Part shown: one piece after another, positions 1-8,998 of the stretch
How the letters are laid out: each line of letters begins with the position of its first letter
How positions within the stretch are numbered: position 1 is the first letter of the stretch
DNA from: an uncultured Scytonema sp.
GTDB taxonomy: Bacteria; Cyanobacteriota; Cyanobacteriia; Cyanobacteriales; Nostocaceae
DNA: 64,000 nt
Assembly (NCBI GenBank): GCA_937873135.1
Contig: CALMVQ010000309.1
Span: 1 to 64,000 of the forward strand
Reading direction: 5' to 3'
Position numbers and translations under genes: made by a program
Notes under the pieces: model-generated
What the model was told of the DNA's origin: nothing
What the model saw: the letters and a program-made list of their open reading frames with translations, nothing else
Database searches by the model: none

Positions 1-660
1 ATTCGCGAGATAGCCTCGCGAATAATGTGTTTTCTCCAAATTGGGATGCTCCCCATTAAAAATTTGTTGTGCTGTCAAGTTTAGTTCTCTTAATGCAGTA
101 GAAATAATGCGCTCTTCCCCCCTAAATTGAGACACTTGATATTCGTCATCAACTAGGTTATATATTGATAAAGTTGGTTGTTTTGGGCTACCTATATATT
201 TAATACCACCCAACCCAAGATAATCTACAATCCAATACTCAAGTATTTTTATTTCTTCATACTCACCCATCTTTTTATAATAGTCATCGCGCCAATTTGT
301 ACTAACTACCTCAACTACTAAGGGGATAGAAGAGCCACTCTGAACAGTAGAATATTTCGCCCAAAGTTCTTCTGATTTTAAAGCAGGTTTATTAAGTACT
401 AATACATCTGGAGAGTAAGTAGAATAACTAGTAGCAGATTGCACTAGTGCTGTTTTGGGAATAGAGTAAGGTAATTTTAAGCGTTTGATTTCCGAAGAAA
501 TTTCAATATTTAAAAATCCTGTAACATCTTCATACTCTCCTACTGGCTGTGACATCTCAACTATTGCCCCATTATGTAGTTCGTAACGTTTATCTGAATT
601 TTCTGGAATCCATTCCAAAAATTCTTGAACTGTTATTGGTTTGGATAATGCTTGAGTCAT
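1..660 (-). CDS. Uma2 family (DUF820) endonuclease-like protein, partial at window edge
   Basis: A frame open from an ATG at 660 to the window edge gives 220 residues with no stop. It begins MTQALSKPITVQEFLEW and contains RYELHNGAIVEM, then PDVLVL, IPLVVEVVS and LEYWIVD. These are the hallmarks of the Uma2/DUF820 family, which has a PD-(D/E)xK nuclease-like fold and is heavily expanded in cyanobacteria. The Asp of PDVLVL and the Glu of EVVS match the putative metal-binding residues. Family members usually have about 190-220 residues, so little of the C-terminus should be missing. The biological role of the family is not settled. Three other members, one truncated, lie in this window. Confidence 0.85.
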   Translation of the reverse strand, partial: MTQALSKPITVQEFLEWIPENSDKRYELHNGAIVEMSQPVGEYEDVTGFLNIEISSEIKRLKLPYSIPKTALVQSATSYSTYSPDVLVLNKPALKSEELWAKYSTVQSGSSIPLVVEVVSTNWRDDYYKKMGEYEEIKILEYWIVDYLGLGGIKYIGSPKQPTLSIYNLVDDEYQVSQFRGEERIISTALRELNLTAQQIFNGEHPNLEKTHYSRGYLAN

Positions 661-752
661 ATTACCCCTTTGTACATTGTTACTATACCAACCAAACCCA
701 TAATTTTTACAATCCTAAAGTATCAAGATAAGTAACACTGCCCGCGAGAGAA

Positions 753-823
753 TTAATTTTTCAACTGATGAATATTCTCCTCCCAATTTTGTCCATTAAA
801 AAGGACTATCTCAAACTGTGCGA
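753..823 (-). pseudogene. 3' remnant of a GFA-family gene
   Basis: About 75 bp nearly repeats the last codons of the intact GFA gene at 3908-4300. The remnant reads QFEIVLFNGQNWEENIHQL and then a stop; the intact gene reads QFEIVPFDGQNWEENIHQL. Only about four substitutions separate the copies over this stretch, and similarity ends at a HIP1-rich sequence near 823. Nothing upstream in frame resembles the zinc-binding part of the family, so this is a dead 3' fragment. Confidence 0.65.
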
Positions 824-851
824 TCGCGATCAACATTACCACCATCAGTTA

Positions 852-1300
852 TTAACTTGCTTTGCTATATCTTTCCTGGGATTGAAACTCCTTGTAAAGA
901 GATCTTTTTAGCAATTTACCCAAAACAGAAATCCCTTGCTCAATATCCTGTGGGGAATTAGCGAAAGTCAATCGCATAGCTGGGTACCCTTGTTTATCTG
1001 GGAAAAACCCCGAACCTCCGAAAATTAATATATTGTGCGATAAGGCTTCTTTACTAATTACCTGAATAGGAACATTATCTGGTAATTGCACCCAAAGAAA
1101 TAACCCTCCTTTGGGAATTGTCCACTTTGCCGATGCCAGAAAATAATGCTCCATAGCTTGCACTGTAAAATTACGGCTTTGGATATTTTCCGATCACAGT
1201 TGGTTGAGGTGACGGCGATAATGTCCTGATGCCAGGTACTCACTGACAATTGCTTGAGAAACGGTGGATACATGGACACGCTGACAGTGTACCTCCAATA
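852..1300 (-). pseudogene. C-terminal remnant of a PLP-dependent (MocR/GntR-type) aminotransferase
   Basis: The minus-strand frame reads VHVSTVSQAIVSEYLASGHY, then RRHLNQL, a TGA at about 1196, and continues in the same frame as SENIQSRNFTVQAMEHYFLA, KGGLFLWVQLP and a terminal YPAMRLTFA. This is the C-terminal third of fold-type I aminotransferases attached to GntR regulators or of the 2-aminoadipate aminotransferase type. The PLP lysine region and everything upstream are absent; the sequence beyond 1300 belongs to an IS630 remnant. The TGA sits where an Arg codon is expected (CGA to TGA), so the fragment is broken twice, by truncation and by a nonsense change. Confidence 0.75.
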
Positions 1301-1301
1301 G

Positions 1302-1601
1302 TAATACCAATTTTATATGAAGGTGCATAGAACTGTAGAATGGGGTAAGTAAGAGAAAAAATTAAACCGTGCTTGGTAAGCAAGCACCTATGGGGAAATC
1401 GTAGAGTGGCTAAAGCAAGAATTTAATTTAGAAATCAAATATCAGACGGTATATCGTGTGGTACGCTATCAACTCGCCCGCGAAACTCAAAATACCGCGA
1501 CCTGTAAGCAAACATCAGAAAGTGATTTACTGTTTTGTTTGTTACTAAACGTCCAGAGACGAACTCTGGTTGGCTTTCTTCAGTACTGCCCTACAGACTA
1601 G
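1302..1601 (+). mobile_element. IS630-type element remnant (left end plus helix-turn-helix fragment)
   Basis: From 1383 an open frame reads TYGEIVEWLKQEFNLEIKYQ and TVYRVVRYQLARE, the second helix-turn-helix of IS630-family transposases, and stops at 1599-1601. The DDE catalytic region is missing. Upstream, 1302-1345 carries an AATACCAATTTTATATGAAG-type end that recurs in the small element at 45713-45809, so it is probably the terminal inverted repeat. The aminotransferase remnant ends where this element starts, which suggests insertion into that gene. The fragment stops four bases before the AAA ATPase start codon. Confidence 0.7.
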
Positions 1602-1604
1602 CTT

Positions 1605-2666
1605 ATGAAAGTTCAATCCCTACAGCTAAGATATTTTAAGAAATTCCGCTCTTCAGATTTATTTGATTTCACAGACCCAGAAACTGGGTTAGCACGGGAT
1701 ATTATTGTTCTCATCGGAATGAACGGTGCTGGAAAAACAAGTCTTTTGCAAGCGATCGCTGCAACTCTCGGCACAGCAACCGGACGATTAAAAGAACCCT
1801 CCGATTTGGAATGGGCAGGATTTAACTATGAATTACTTGGTAATAACTGGGGGGCATTTGAGCCTGAGGTGACTGTAAAGGTGCAGTTCTCATCTGGTGA
1901 ACTCCAAGCTGTGCGAGATTTTCAACAGAAATTACGAGAGAGGGGTCGTGATTTGCAGCCTCCTGCTGAAAAACATATTGTTACCCTTAAGTGGCGAAAT
2001 AAACGTGTTCAAGCAGATAGTGCTGCTGAATTATTTCAATTTAAAGGGCGAGAATATGCTAAACAATTACTCAGTGCTGAAAAATTTCAAGTATTTGAAC
2101 GAGTAGGTACAGTCCTTTGGTATACAGAACAGAGAACCTCAACTAGCTTAACTACTGAAGACCCAGATCGCAAACTAGAAATCACAGAAGACCTTTTGCG
2201 CGATCGCCTTTCTAAATGGCGACAATTCCATCAAGATGTAGAAATGGGTAAAATTCAGCATCTACGCCCAGGACAAAAGGACTTATACGCCGAAATTGAA
2301 CGCGCTTACAAAGCAGTCTTTCCAGAACGCAGTTTTGAAGGCCCAGTTCTGCGAGAGAATGTGGACGATATCTTGAGTGAACCCTGGTTTTATTTATACG
2401 ATGGGAAAAACCAGTATGAAATTTCTGAGATGTCAGGCGGTGAACGTGCTATTTTCCCAATGCTAATGGACTTTGCTAGTTGGAATATTCACAACTCTGT
2501 CATTCTTATTGATGAAATTGAATTGCACCTACATCCACCAATGCAACAGGCATTGCTTAGAGCTTTGCCCAAGTTAGGCACAAATAATCAGTTTATCATT
2601 ACAACCCACTCTGATTATGTAGAACAGCTAGTGCCGGAAGCATATATTAAGCGGCTAGAGGTGTGA
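1605..2666 (+). CDS. AAA family ATPase, PARIS AriA-like
   Basis: A 353-residue ATPase of the AAA_15/AAA_21 (ABC/SMC-like) class. Walker A is GMNGAGKTS at about residues 38-46, an ABC-type signature SGGERAIFPM lies near residue 280, and Walker B with catalytic acid is VILIDEIELHLHP near 300, followed by ITTHSDYVEQL with a D-loop/H-switch. This order fits ATPases that partner TOPRIM or nuclease effectors (OLD, Gabija, Septu, PARIS). The next gene starts in a 4-nt GTGA overlap (2663-2666), implying translational coupling, and encodes a DUF4435 protein; that pairing is the defining arrangement of PARIS (AriA-AriB). In PARIS, AriA is the sensor and holds the effector. Assignment is by architecture, not by search. 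The gene looks intact. Confidence 0.8.
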   Translation: MKVQSLQLRYFKKFRSSDLFDFTDPETGLARDIIVLIGMNGAGKTSLLQAIAATLGTATGRLKEPSDLEWAGFNYELLGNNWGAFEPEVTVKVQFSSGELQAVRDFQQKLRERGRDLQPPAEKHIVTLKWRNKRVQADSAAELFQFKGREYAKQLLSAEKFQVFERVGTVLWYTEQRTSTSLTTEDPDRKLEITEDLLRDRLSKWRQFHQDVEMGKIQHLRPGQKDLYAEIERAYKAVFPERSFEGPVLRENVDDILSEPWFYLYDGKNQYEISEMSGGERAIFPMLMDFASWNIHNSVILIDEIELHLHPPMQQALLRALPKLGTNNQFIITTHSDYVEQLVPEAYIKRLEV

Positions 2667-3532
2667 TTGTGAGTGTCGTTAGAGGCAAAGTTATTTTCTG
2701 TGAGGGCAAACAAACAAGTTTAGATTTTAGACTACTTAACAGAATTGTCGAGAACCTTTTAACAAATAAGCCTACCATTGTTCCCGCTGGTGGTAAATTT
2801 ACATTTTCGATTTTTGTTCAGGGTTATTTTTCTAAATACGGAGCGACAAATCAGGAATCCATAATTTTTCGTGATCGCGATTTTGATGCTAAACCGACTA
2901 ACGTCATCAGCTTGCTTCAACTCAACTCTATGTTACTCACCCATCGTGCTTGTGTCGAAAATTATTTATTGAATGCCGATTTAATTCATAATTATTGGAT
3001 CACAAAATATACAGAGAAACTAGACAATCCTAATTCTAAATGGGGACATAAAGGTTCACCAGGGATTGAAGTAATTTCAGCATGGATTGAAGAAGCGGCA
3101 AGAAGCATACAAGCTTACCAATCAATAAGATGGGCTTTGGCTGATTTGTTGCAATCAAGTACAACTCGACACCAACTCAAAACAACATGGACAGGTGGTA
3201 GTGGTAAGCTCCCAACTTCACTAACTCTACAAGACTGTCAGACTGAAGCTGTGGCACTAATTAACCAGTTTCAACAAGCTGTGGAAACAGTCACGCAAGA
3301 TAGATTTGAGCAAAGTCTTGCTGTATATCAACAACAGTTTGCACAAGAAGGCTTTTGGACACAGAAGCAGTATTTAATCTGGTTTCATGGTAAAGACATT
3401 CAAAAAGCCATGCAGCGACAAAAATCTCAATATATTGCTCTGGATGCTTTTTTTGATTGGGCGCTGATGAATATTGATATCAACCAATATCGCGATTTAG
3501 TTGAGTTACAAAATGTAATTAGGGAAATTTAG
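2663..3532 (+). CDS. DUF4435 (TOPRIM-like) protein, PARIS AriB-like effector candidate
   Basis: 289 residues from a GTG overlapping the ATPase stop. An early VIFCEGKQTSLDF puts a Glu at about residue 14, and IIFRDRDFD puts acidic residues at about 71, 73 and 75. This E...DxD spacing is the TOPRIM metal site, and the later ACVENYLLNAD matches the conserved ENYLL block of DUF4435. In characterised PARIS systems the DUF4435 subunit (AriB) is the toxic nuclease, released from its ATPase partner when an anti-restriction protein is sensed; here that activity is inferred. No frameshift is seen, and the stop is followed by non-coding, decayed DNA. Alternatives are other ATPase/TOPRIM defence pairs, since DUF4435 also occurs outside PARIS. 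Confidence 0.75.
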   Translation: MIVSVVRGKVIFCEGKQTSLDFRLLNRIVENLLTNKPTIVPAGGKFTFSIFVQGYFSKYGATNQESIIFRDRDFDAKPTNVISLLQLNSMLLTHRACVENYLLNADLIHNYWITKYTEKLDNPNSKWGHKGSPGIEVISAWIEEAARSIQAYQSIRWALADLLQSSTTRHQLKTTWTGGSGKLPTSLTLQDCQTEAVALINQFQQAVETVTQDRFEQSLAVYQQQFAQEGFWTQKQYLIWFHGKDIQKAMQRQKSQYIALDAFFDWALMNIDINQYRDLVELQNVIREI

Positions 3533-3589
3533 TATTTAAATTAATTGTCAGTTTACTTAGATCTTGCACCTGGAAATTTGAATGTCAAA

Positions 3590-3780
3590 TCCATGACTAA
3601 ATACCAGAGGACGCATTCGTTCAAGAGCAAGTAAAAAACAACACAGAAGTAATTGTGGCGATCAGGTGTGGATGTCCTTGTGCCTCCAAAAATAACCCCA
3701 GTATCGCTTCTAGAGCGCCGGTCAAGAAATAATGGTTGACAATATGGACATAATCTGAATTCTAGGCGATCGCGGTTTTA
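3590..3780 (-). pseudogene. Strongly decayed aminotransferase C-terminal remnant
   Basis: The minus strand reads NHYFLTGALEAILGLFLEAQ, which follows the pattern of HYFLASAKWTIPKGGLFLWV in the remnant at 852-1300. The nucleotides also align patchily (CCAAAAATAACCCC against CCCAAAGAAATAACCC). It appears to be another, older copy of the same aminotransferase tail. It has no start and is soon interrupted by stops. Confidence 0.35.
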
Positions 3781-3882
3781 TTCACCTATTTTACTTGCTT
3801 ATAGTCCGTCCGATTCTCTAAAAAAGTGGATACCCATAAATGCTAGATTCCGTCAAGTACGAATACTTGACCGGCGCTCTAG
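3710..3882. repeat. 17-bp perfect inverted repeat enclosing about 140 bp
   Basis: CTAGAGCGCCGGTCAAG at 3710-3726 returns in reverse complement at 3866-3882. An 8-bp hairpin (GTCAAGTA/TACTTGAC, 3852-3871) overlaps the right arm. The left arm lies in the decayed aminotransferase tail. The interior has no gene. The 375-bp space between the DUF4435 gene and the GFA gene contains only these remnants. Confidence 0.55.
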
Positions 3883-3907
3883 GTTTCGATGACTGCTGAT
3901 CAAAGAA

Positions 3908-4300
3908 TTAACTTCTCAACTGATGAATATTCTCCTCCCAATTTTGTCCATCAAAAGGGACTATCTCAAACTGTGGCAGGGCATCACCATCAAGACAGCG
4001 CACATTCACATCTATACAATCGGGATGACTGCGTGGAATATAAAAGGAGTTAATTCCACAAATACTGCAAAATTTATGCTGGGCAACTCCTGTATTAAAT
4101 TTGTATGTTGTCAGCACATCTTCGCCTTGCAACAGAGTAAATTTATTTTGGGCAACTATTAAATGTAAAAAGCCCTTCTTTCTACAAATAGAACAGTTAC
4201 AATCATCAGCTTTGTGCTTATCAACTTCCACCCGAAATCTTACAGCACCACAATGACATCCACCTTCATAAGTAACCGATTTATTAGTATTTGTCGTCAT
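3908..4300 (-). CDS. GFA-family protein (glutathione-dependent formaldehyde-activating enzyme fold)
   Basis: 130 residues when started at the ATG at 4300, which has GCGGAAA just upstream; an in-frame GTG at 4318 is the alternative. Zinc ligands are visible as GGCHCGAVRF near the N-terminus, CNCSICRKKG in the middle and FCSICGINSF later, the full set for the CENP-V/GFA family. The usual length is 120-150 residues, so it looks complete. The family name derives from glutathione-dependent formaldehyde handling, but most bacterial members have no proven substrate. A partial duplicate of its 3' end lies at 753-823. Confidence 0.8.
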   Translation of the reverse strand: MTTNTNKSVTYEGGCHCGAVRFRVEVDKHKADDCNCSICRKKGFLHLIVAQNKFTLLQGEDVLTTYKFNTGVAQHKFCSICGINSFYIPRSHPDCIDVNVRCLDGDALPQFEIVPFDGQNWEENIHQLRS

Positions 4301-4352
4301 TTTCCGCGTTGAGCCCACATTCTGTACCCTTAAATGTCACAATCGGTAATTA

Positions 4353-4595
4353 CTAAAAGAAAAGTGTAAATAATGATTGTGCTGCTTTTCTATTTAAAGG
4401 TATTGGGTATAACCAGCACAAATCTGAGATCAATTTAATATTTGATTCTGTAAATATATCGTAATCTGCAACTATTAAACTATCAACCTCTATCTGTTTC
4501 TGATAATCAACTGTTATTTGAGCAAAGCATGATAAGTCGGCTTGATTTCCCGATGCTAATTTCAAAAATATTGGTATATCTCCCTTCTGGTGCAT
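4353..4595 (-). pseudogene. IS1634-type transposase fragment
   Basis: The frame reads GDIPIFLKLASGNQADLSCF, then AQITVDYQKQIEVDSLIVAD and LNRKAAQSL. This is the central part of IS1634 transposases with an N-terminal DUF4277 (compare the family pattern GIPLFLQ.GSGN and LMVADSALY). The catalytic Asp of the IVAD block is kept, but the following residues (YDIF) have diverged. The N-terminal and C-terminal thirds are missing. Upstream the frame runs into a palindromic repeat, so the encoded N-terminus is not genuine. Confidence 0.65.
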
Positions 4596-4680
4596 CCGCG
4601 TAGCGTCTCCCAATGTGAGAAGATGACCGTCGCCGTGAGAGCGGGCGTGAGCCCCCTGTAGCGCTGTCTGACCATCTCCT
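4593..4680. repeat. Dispersed GC-rich palindromic repeat
   Basis: This segment (GCATCCGCGTAGCGTCTCCC onward) is far richer in GC than its surroundings and belongs to the scattered repeats also seen near 8900-8950, 13720-13885, 22085-22165, 24185-24230, 29360-29395 and 45310-45500. It has replaced or interrupted the 5' part of the IS1634 fragment. No gene function is evident. Confidence 0.5.
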
Positions 4681-4738
4681 GAAAATATTATAGCGGTTCT
4701 CAATTATATCTCCGTGCCCTCTCCAGGTGCCCTTCTCC

Positions 4739-4855
4739 CAGTCGTTGAGGTAAGGCAGCTATGCTGAGGGCAGCTATGAGTCACGGGAAGAGAGTTTTAA
4801 CCAAGTTTACGTTTCGTTACATACCTTGTAATTATAATGCCTACCTACTTAATGT
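4739..4855 (+). repeat. About 110-bp repeat, copy 1 of 2
   Basis: The stretch GGAAGAGAGTTTTAACCAAG, GTTTCGTTACATAC and AATTATAATGCC is shared, with few changes, with 22348-22455 in the same orientation. A TATAAT sequence lies near its end, so it could carry a promoter, but no gene follows on the plus strand in either place. The remaining gap to 5120 is AT-rich and I see nothing else in it. Confidence 0.55.
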
Positions 4856-5120
4856 GGGTTTTATAGGTTGTTGATAGTAGTACGTTAAACTTCCGATAAA
4901 AACTTTCAAAATCATTAAAAATTTAGAACCACACAAATAAATTCAGTGGCTCATAAGAACCGATGCGAGGTTTTTTTATTTTCTATGCTTAAAAATAGGG
5001 ATTAGTATCCTTAATTGAATGATTATAAATTATTAATAAGTTTTTAATTTTTAAGGCAAAAAATGACCATAGTTATTTATCGCCCAGTCATTTGAAAGAT
5101 TGCTTTTATAGCTGCTGTGA

Positions 5121-5774
5121 CTATTTGCGTAAAATTGAGGACAAAGAAGTTTGTTTGCGAATATCTAATGAATTCGCTAGAGAATCTTGAGCTTTATTTA
5201 CGTTCGGGCTTTTTTCTGGTGGCAGAACTGTCACAGTAGACTTAACTTTTACGGGAATTTTTGCAGAAGGCTTTTGAGGTTTTAGTTTCGCCAAAACTGG
5301 TACATTCTTCGCAGATGGTGGTTCTACTTTTTTGACGCGGCGTTTTTTCAAGCGTTCTTGATAGCGGTTGAGATGTTGCTGGACTTTTTGACGCTGTTGG
5401 GGACGGTTAAGCAATCGGAAAATTATGAAGCATCCGCTTGCACAGCTTAGTGCGATCGCTGCCACCATCCATAAGGGCATGGTATTGCTTGTTGCGGGAG
5501 GCGTATTCGTTATTGGTACAACTTCAGCTTGTACTGTTGGTTCTTCTTCTTCTGTCTTTTCAACATGCCCTACATAACCAAGACTGTACAGGGCAACACC
5601 TGCACTACCCAGAAAAATCGCTAACAACCCTGCTATCAACAGCCAAGGTTGTTGTCCGAACAGATGTATCAGAGAATTCCCGCCAGATTTTTGTTTCGAT
5701 TGACTGTTTTCTGGCTCTGATTCAGGAGTTTTTGCGGGATTTGACTGGTCCTGTACACTCTGACTATTTTCCAT
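5121..5774 (-). CDS. Hypothetical membrane protein with two transmembrane segments
   Basis: 217 residues, not recognised. The N-terminal 35 residues are polar and rich in Ser, Gln and Lys. A transmembrane segment (PWLLIAGLLAIFLGSAGVAL) follows, then a short acidic loop (KTEEEEP), a second segment (LWMVAAIALSCASGCFIIF), and a long basic, proline-rich tail with KKRRVKK and repeated KxPSAK-like patches. Both ends should lie on the same, probably cytoplasmic, face. The basic tail might bind nucleic acid or membrane, but this is a guess. It is a monocistronic unit ending before an AT-rich gap. Confidence 0.65.
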   Translation of the reverse strand: MENSQSVQDQSNPAKTPESEPENSQSKQKSGGNSLIHLFGQQPWLLIAGLLAIFLGSAGVALYSLGYVGHVEKTEEEEPTVQAEVVPITNTPPATSNTMPLWMVAAIALSCASGCFIIFRLLNRPQQRQKVQQHLNRYQERLKKRRVKKVEPPSAKNVPVLAKLKPQKPSAKIPVKVKSTVTVLPPEKSPNVNKAQDSLANSLDIRKQTSLSSILRK

Positions 5775-6066
5775 GACAACTTTCAGATTTGTACCTCTTT
5801 TGTCATCGATTGTACTCGAGTCGGTACCATGTCGTATCCGTAATATTGTCTCTATTTTTAGTACTTATTTTACATTTCATCACTTTTATCACCAATTTCT
5901 CTTCCTAAAAATTGGTGTTCTTTGCTACTTTATAGCTTAATTGCCCATCATCAAGATGTCCTTGTCTTATACATTCCCGCCAACTTTCATACAGTTCGGT
6001 TGGACAATGTTCAGTTATTAGTCAGGCAAGGGAAGAAAGAACTTGATTTTTCTTCCCCTACTTTTT

Positions 6067-7158
6067 TTATTCTCCACTCCCCGCATTTCTTGAGAGTGCT
6101 AATTGAATCAAGCGATCAACTAATTCTGGAAAAGGAACACCGCTATGTGCCCAAAGTAGAGGATACATACTACTTGTAGCCGTAAACCCCGGCATGGTGT
6201 TAATTTCATTAATAAACACTTCCCCTGTTGCTTCCACGTAGAAAAAGTCTACCCTTGCCAAGCCAGCAGCATCGACGGCGGCAAAAGCTTGTAAAGCCAT
6301 TTCTTGAATTTGATGAGTGACAGTATCTGGCACTTTTGCCGGAATCAATAAATCTGCCTTACCGTCTGTATATTTTGTTTCATAATCATAAAAGTCACTT
6401 TTGTAAGTAATTTCACCGAGAACAGAAGCTTTAGGTTGGTCATTTCCTAAAACAGCACACTCTAATTCTCGTGCGACGACTCCAGTTTCAACAACGATCC
6501 TGCGGTCATAACTCGCAGCATTATCTAAAGCCGACTCTAATTCAGAGCGCGATCGCACTTTAGCAATACCCACCGATGAACCTAAATTAGCAGGCTTGAC
6601 AAAACAGGGATAACCCAAGCTTGCCTCAATTTCATCACAAAGTTTCGGAAAAATACAAGGATTGGACCAAATTTGAGAGCGATTCACCGCCATGTATTTT
6701 ACTTGCGGCAGTCCTGCTTGAGCAAACGCCATTTTCATGGCAATCTTATCCATACCCATAGCCGAACCTAAAACGCCAGAACCCACAAAGGGAACTTGCA
6801 TTAAGGTGAGTAAGCCCTGAATTGTACCATCTTCACCATTTGGTCCGTGAAGTATTGGGAACCAAACATCCACCTCAGCAACTGGAGAGGGAGATTGCAA
6901 AAGGCTGATTTGATGTTGGGCGTTAAGTGTTGAAGCTTGAGATTCCAATTCACTCGGAATACCCGAGCCTAAAACCTTTTGAGGTTCTTCTCCCGCTATC
7001 CAACGTCCATCTTTTTGGATGTAGAAAGGCAGTACTTCGTATTTACTGGCATTTTGCTCTGCACTCAAAGCGAGCGCGATCGCTTGTGCCGAACGTATTG
7101 AAACTTCATGTTCTCCTGAACGACCACCGAACATCAACCCCACCCGTAGTTTCGTCAT
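6067..7158 (-). CDS. ddl: D-alanine--D-alanine ligase
   Basis: 363 residues from ATG 7158, chosen because GAGGTG lies about 6 nt upstream; an ATG at 7179 is possible but adds only seven residues. The enzyme makes D-Ala-D-Ala for peptidoglycan in the cytoplasm. Visible landmarks are the N-terminal [10 protein letters not shown] nucleotide/substrate loop, [16 protein letters not shown], the ATP-grasp segments [16 protein letters not shown] and RELECAVLG, and the metal-binding [19 protein letters not shown] close to the C-terminus. Length and motif order match a full DdlA/B-type enzyme. The next gene upstream on the same strand (5' side) is separated by about 280 bp, so it is probably transcribed alone. 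Confidence 0.95.
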   Translation of the reverse strand: MTKLRVGLMFGGRSGEHEVSIRSAQAIALALSAEQNASKYEVLPFYIQKDGRWIAGEEPQKVLGSGIPSELESQASTLNAQHQISLLQSPSPVAEVDVWFPILHGPNGEDGTIQGLLTLMQVPFVGSGVLGSAMGMDKIAMKMAFAQAGLPQVKYMAVNRSQIWSNPCIFPKLCDEIEASLGYPCFVKPANLGSSVGIAKVRSRSELESALDNAASYDRRIVVETGVVARELECAVLGNDQPKASVLGEITYKSDFYDYETKYTDGKADLLIPAKVPDTVTHQIQEMALQAFAAVDAAGLARVDFFYVEATGEVFINEINTMPGFTATSSMYPLLWAHSGVPFPELVDRLIQLALSRNAGSGE

Positions 7159-7436
7159 TTTCAACACCTCTATCACCACTCACTGTTCAATCCCCCAGAT
7201 TTCTTTGTGGGGTTGTACTCAGGACTACTGAATACTTCATCTAAAAAAGTTCGATTCGTTAAAAACCGTGTGACTTTAGTCCACAGAGGAAAACGAACGA
7301 CTATTTTAATAGCCTGTCATTGTAGACGGTGTTTGACCACCGTAGGTAGAATTAGACTTTAGAAAACAAAGTTTAATTTTATTTCAAAAGAATCCTCGCT
7401 TTGGAGCACTTCGGGAGAATCAAGGGCAATAGATTA

Positions 7437-8825
7437 TCACAGTTGAGTTGTTAGATGTTGGTCGTTCAAAAGTACCACTAACGGCTCCACTGCTTCACCT
7501 GTTAAGCTGAAGGCACGAAAGTCGGTAATTTTCACTTTGACCAACTTGCCTTTTAGTTCGTTGATGTCGCCTGCAAAGAAAGTGAGGCGATTACCGCGTG
7601 TCCGTCCCATAACCTGGGTTTTGTCTTTAGAGTTTTGCACTTCCACCAGCACTTCTTCAATGCGTCCCATGTAACGCTGCGATCGCTCGGCTGCTTTAAT
7701 CGAGACTAAGTGATTTAATCTTTGCAGGCGATCGCTTTTGATTTCCTCACTTAGTTGTTCTTCCCATACTGCGGCTGGGGTTCCCGGACGTGGAGAATAA
7801 GCAGCTGTGTTCACAAGATCAAAGCCAATATCCGTAACTAATTGAAGTGTATTTTCAAATTGTTCTTCTGTTTCTCCTGGAAAACCCACGATTGCGTCAG
7901 CACTAATCGACGCATCTGGCATGTACTCCCGAATTGTGTTGATAATCCGGCGATATTTCTCTTTTGTGTAACCCCGCGCCATGCGTTTTAACACTTCGTT
8001 ATCTCCAGATTGGAAGGGAATGTGGAAATGCTCACATACCTTGGGTAACTCAGCACAAGCTTTAATGAGGCGTTCTGTAAAATAACGTGGATGACTAGTT
8101 GCAAACCGTATCCGTTCAATTCCGGGTACATCGTGAATGTAATAAAGCAAATCTGTCAGAGTGTGCTGATGACGACCTTCAGGTGTGACTCCTGGCAAAT
8201 CTCTTCCGTACGCATCAATATTTTGACCGAGTAGAGTGATTTCTTTATAACCCTGACGCCCGAGTTCTTCTATTTCCGTGCGAATGACGAACGGGGTGCG
8301 GGATTGTTCAACACCTCGCACATTAGGAACTACGCAGTATGTACAACGTTCGTTACAGCCGTAGATCACATTCACCCAAGCAGTCACAGTGCTATCCCGT
8401 TGCGGCTTGGTGATATCTTCCATAATATGAACTTGCTCGGTTGCCACAACTTGGTTACCGTCAAAGACTTGTTGTAGTAAATCTTTCAGACGGTTTGCAT
8501 GTTGCGGTCCCATGACCAAATCCAATTCAGGTACGCGTCGTAACAGTGCTTCTCCTTCCTGTTGAGCAACGCAACCTGCAACAATTAAAGTTAAATCAAG
8601 CTGTTCGTGCTTACGCTTTGCTTGTCTACCTAAATACGAATATACCTTCTGTTCAGCATTGTCTCTGATACTACAAGTATTATATAGTATGACTCCTGCT
8701 TGATTCGGATCTTCCGACCACTCAAATCCCATGTCCTCTAATATACCAGCCATGCGTTCTGAGTCGGCTTTATTCATCTGGCAACCGAAGGTGATTATGT
8801 GGTAGCGACGAGGTAACGTGGTCAT
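7437..8825 (-). CDS. miaB: tRNA-2-methylthio-N6-dimethylallyladenosine synthase
   Basis: 462 residues with the full methylthiotransferase layout. The N-terminal UPF0004 domain has three cluster cysteines in [20 protein letters not shown] and [10 protein letters not shown]. The radical-SAM triad is in [17 protein letters not shown] near residue 155, and a C-terminal TRAM domain ends with EAVEPLV. MiaB adds the 2-methylthio group to i6A37 of tRNAs reading UNN codons. Presence of MNKADSERM and VVPNVRG favours MiaB over RimO. The ATG at 8825 has no strong Shine-Dalgarno. The upstream gap to 8998 holds a GC-rich dispersed repeat (about 8900-8950). Confidence 0.95.
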   Translation of the reverse strand: MTTLPRRYHIITFGCQMNKADSERMAGILEDMGFEWSEDPNQAGVILYNTCSIRDNAEQKVYSYLGRQAKRKHEQLDLTLIVAGCVAQQEGEALLRRVPELDLVMGPQHANRLKDLLQQVFDGNQVVATEQVHIMEDITKPQRDSTVTAWVNVIYGCNERCTYCVVPNVRGVEQSRTPFVIRTEIEELGRQGYKEITLLGQNIDAYGRDLPGVTPEGRHQHTLTDLLYYIHDVPGIERIRFATSHPRYFTERLIKACAELPKVCEHFHIPFQSGDNEVLKRMARGYTKEKYRRIINTIREYMPDASISADAIVGFPGETEEQFENTLQLVTDIGFDLVNTAAYSPRPGTPAAVWEEQLSEEIKSDRLQRLNHLVSIKAAERSQRYMGRIEEVLVEVQNSKDKTQVMGRTRGNRLTFFAGDINELKGKLVKVKITDFRAFSLTGEAVEPLVVLLNDQHLTTQL

Positions 8826-8998
8826 GGGCGTGATAAATTTGTCTGGAGTCTAATTAATGATACCAATTTTCATCTCACACCTCCTTTGAGACTGGCACTG
8901 TACCCCGCGTCTCCCAAGAGGACACGCCAAGCGCGAACGAGGTTAGTGTCCGGAGGAATGGTTGGTTGTTGACTGTATCGCTTGTGCCCTTGGGTAAG

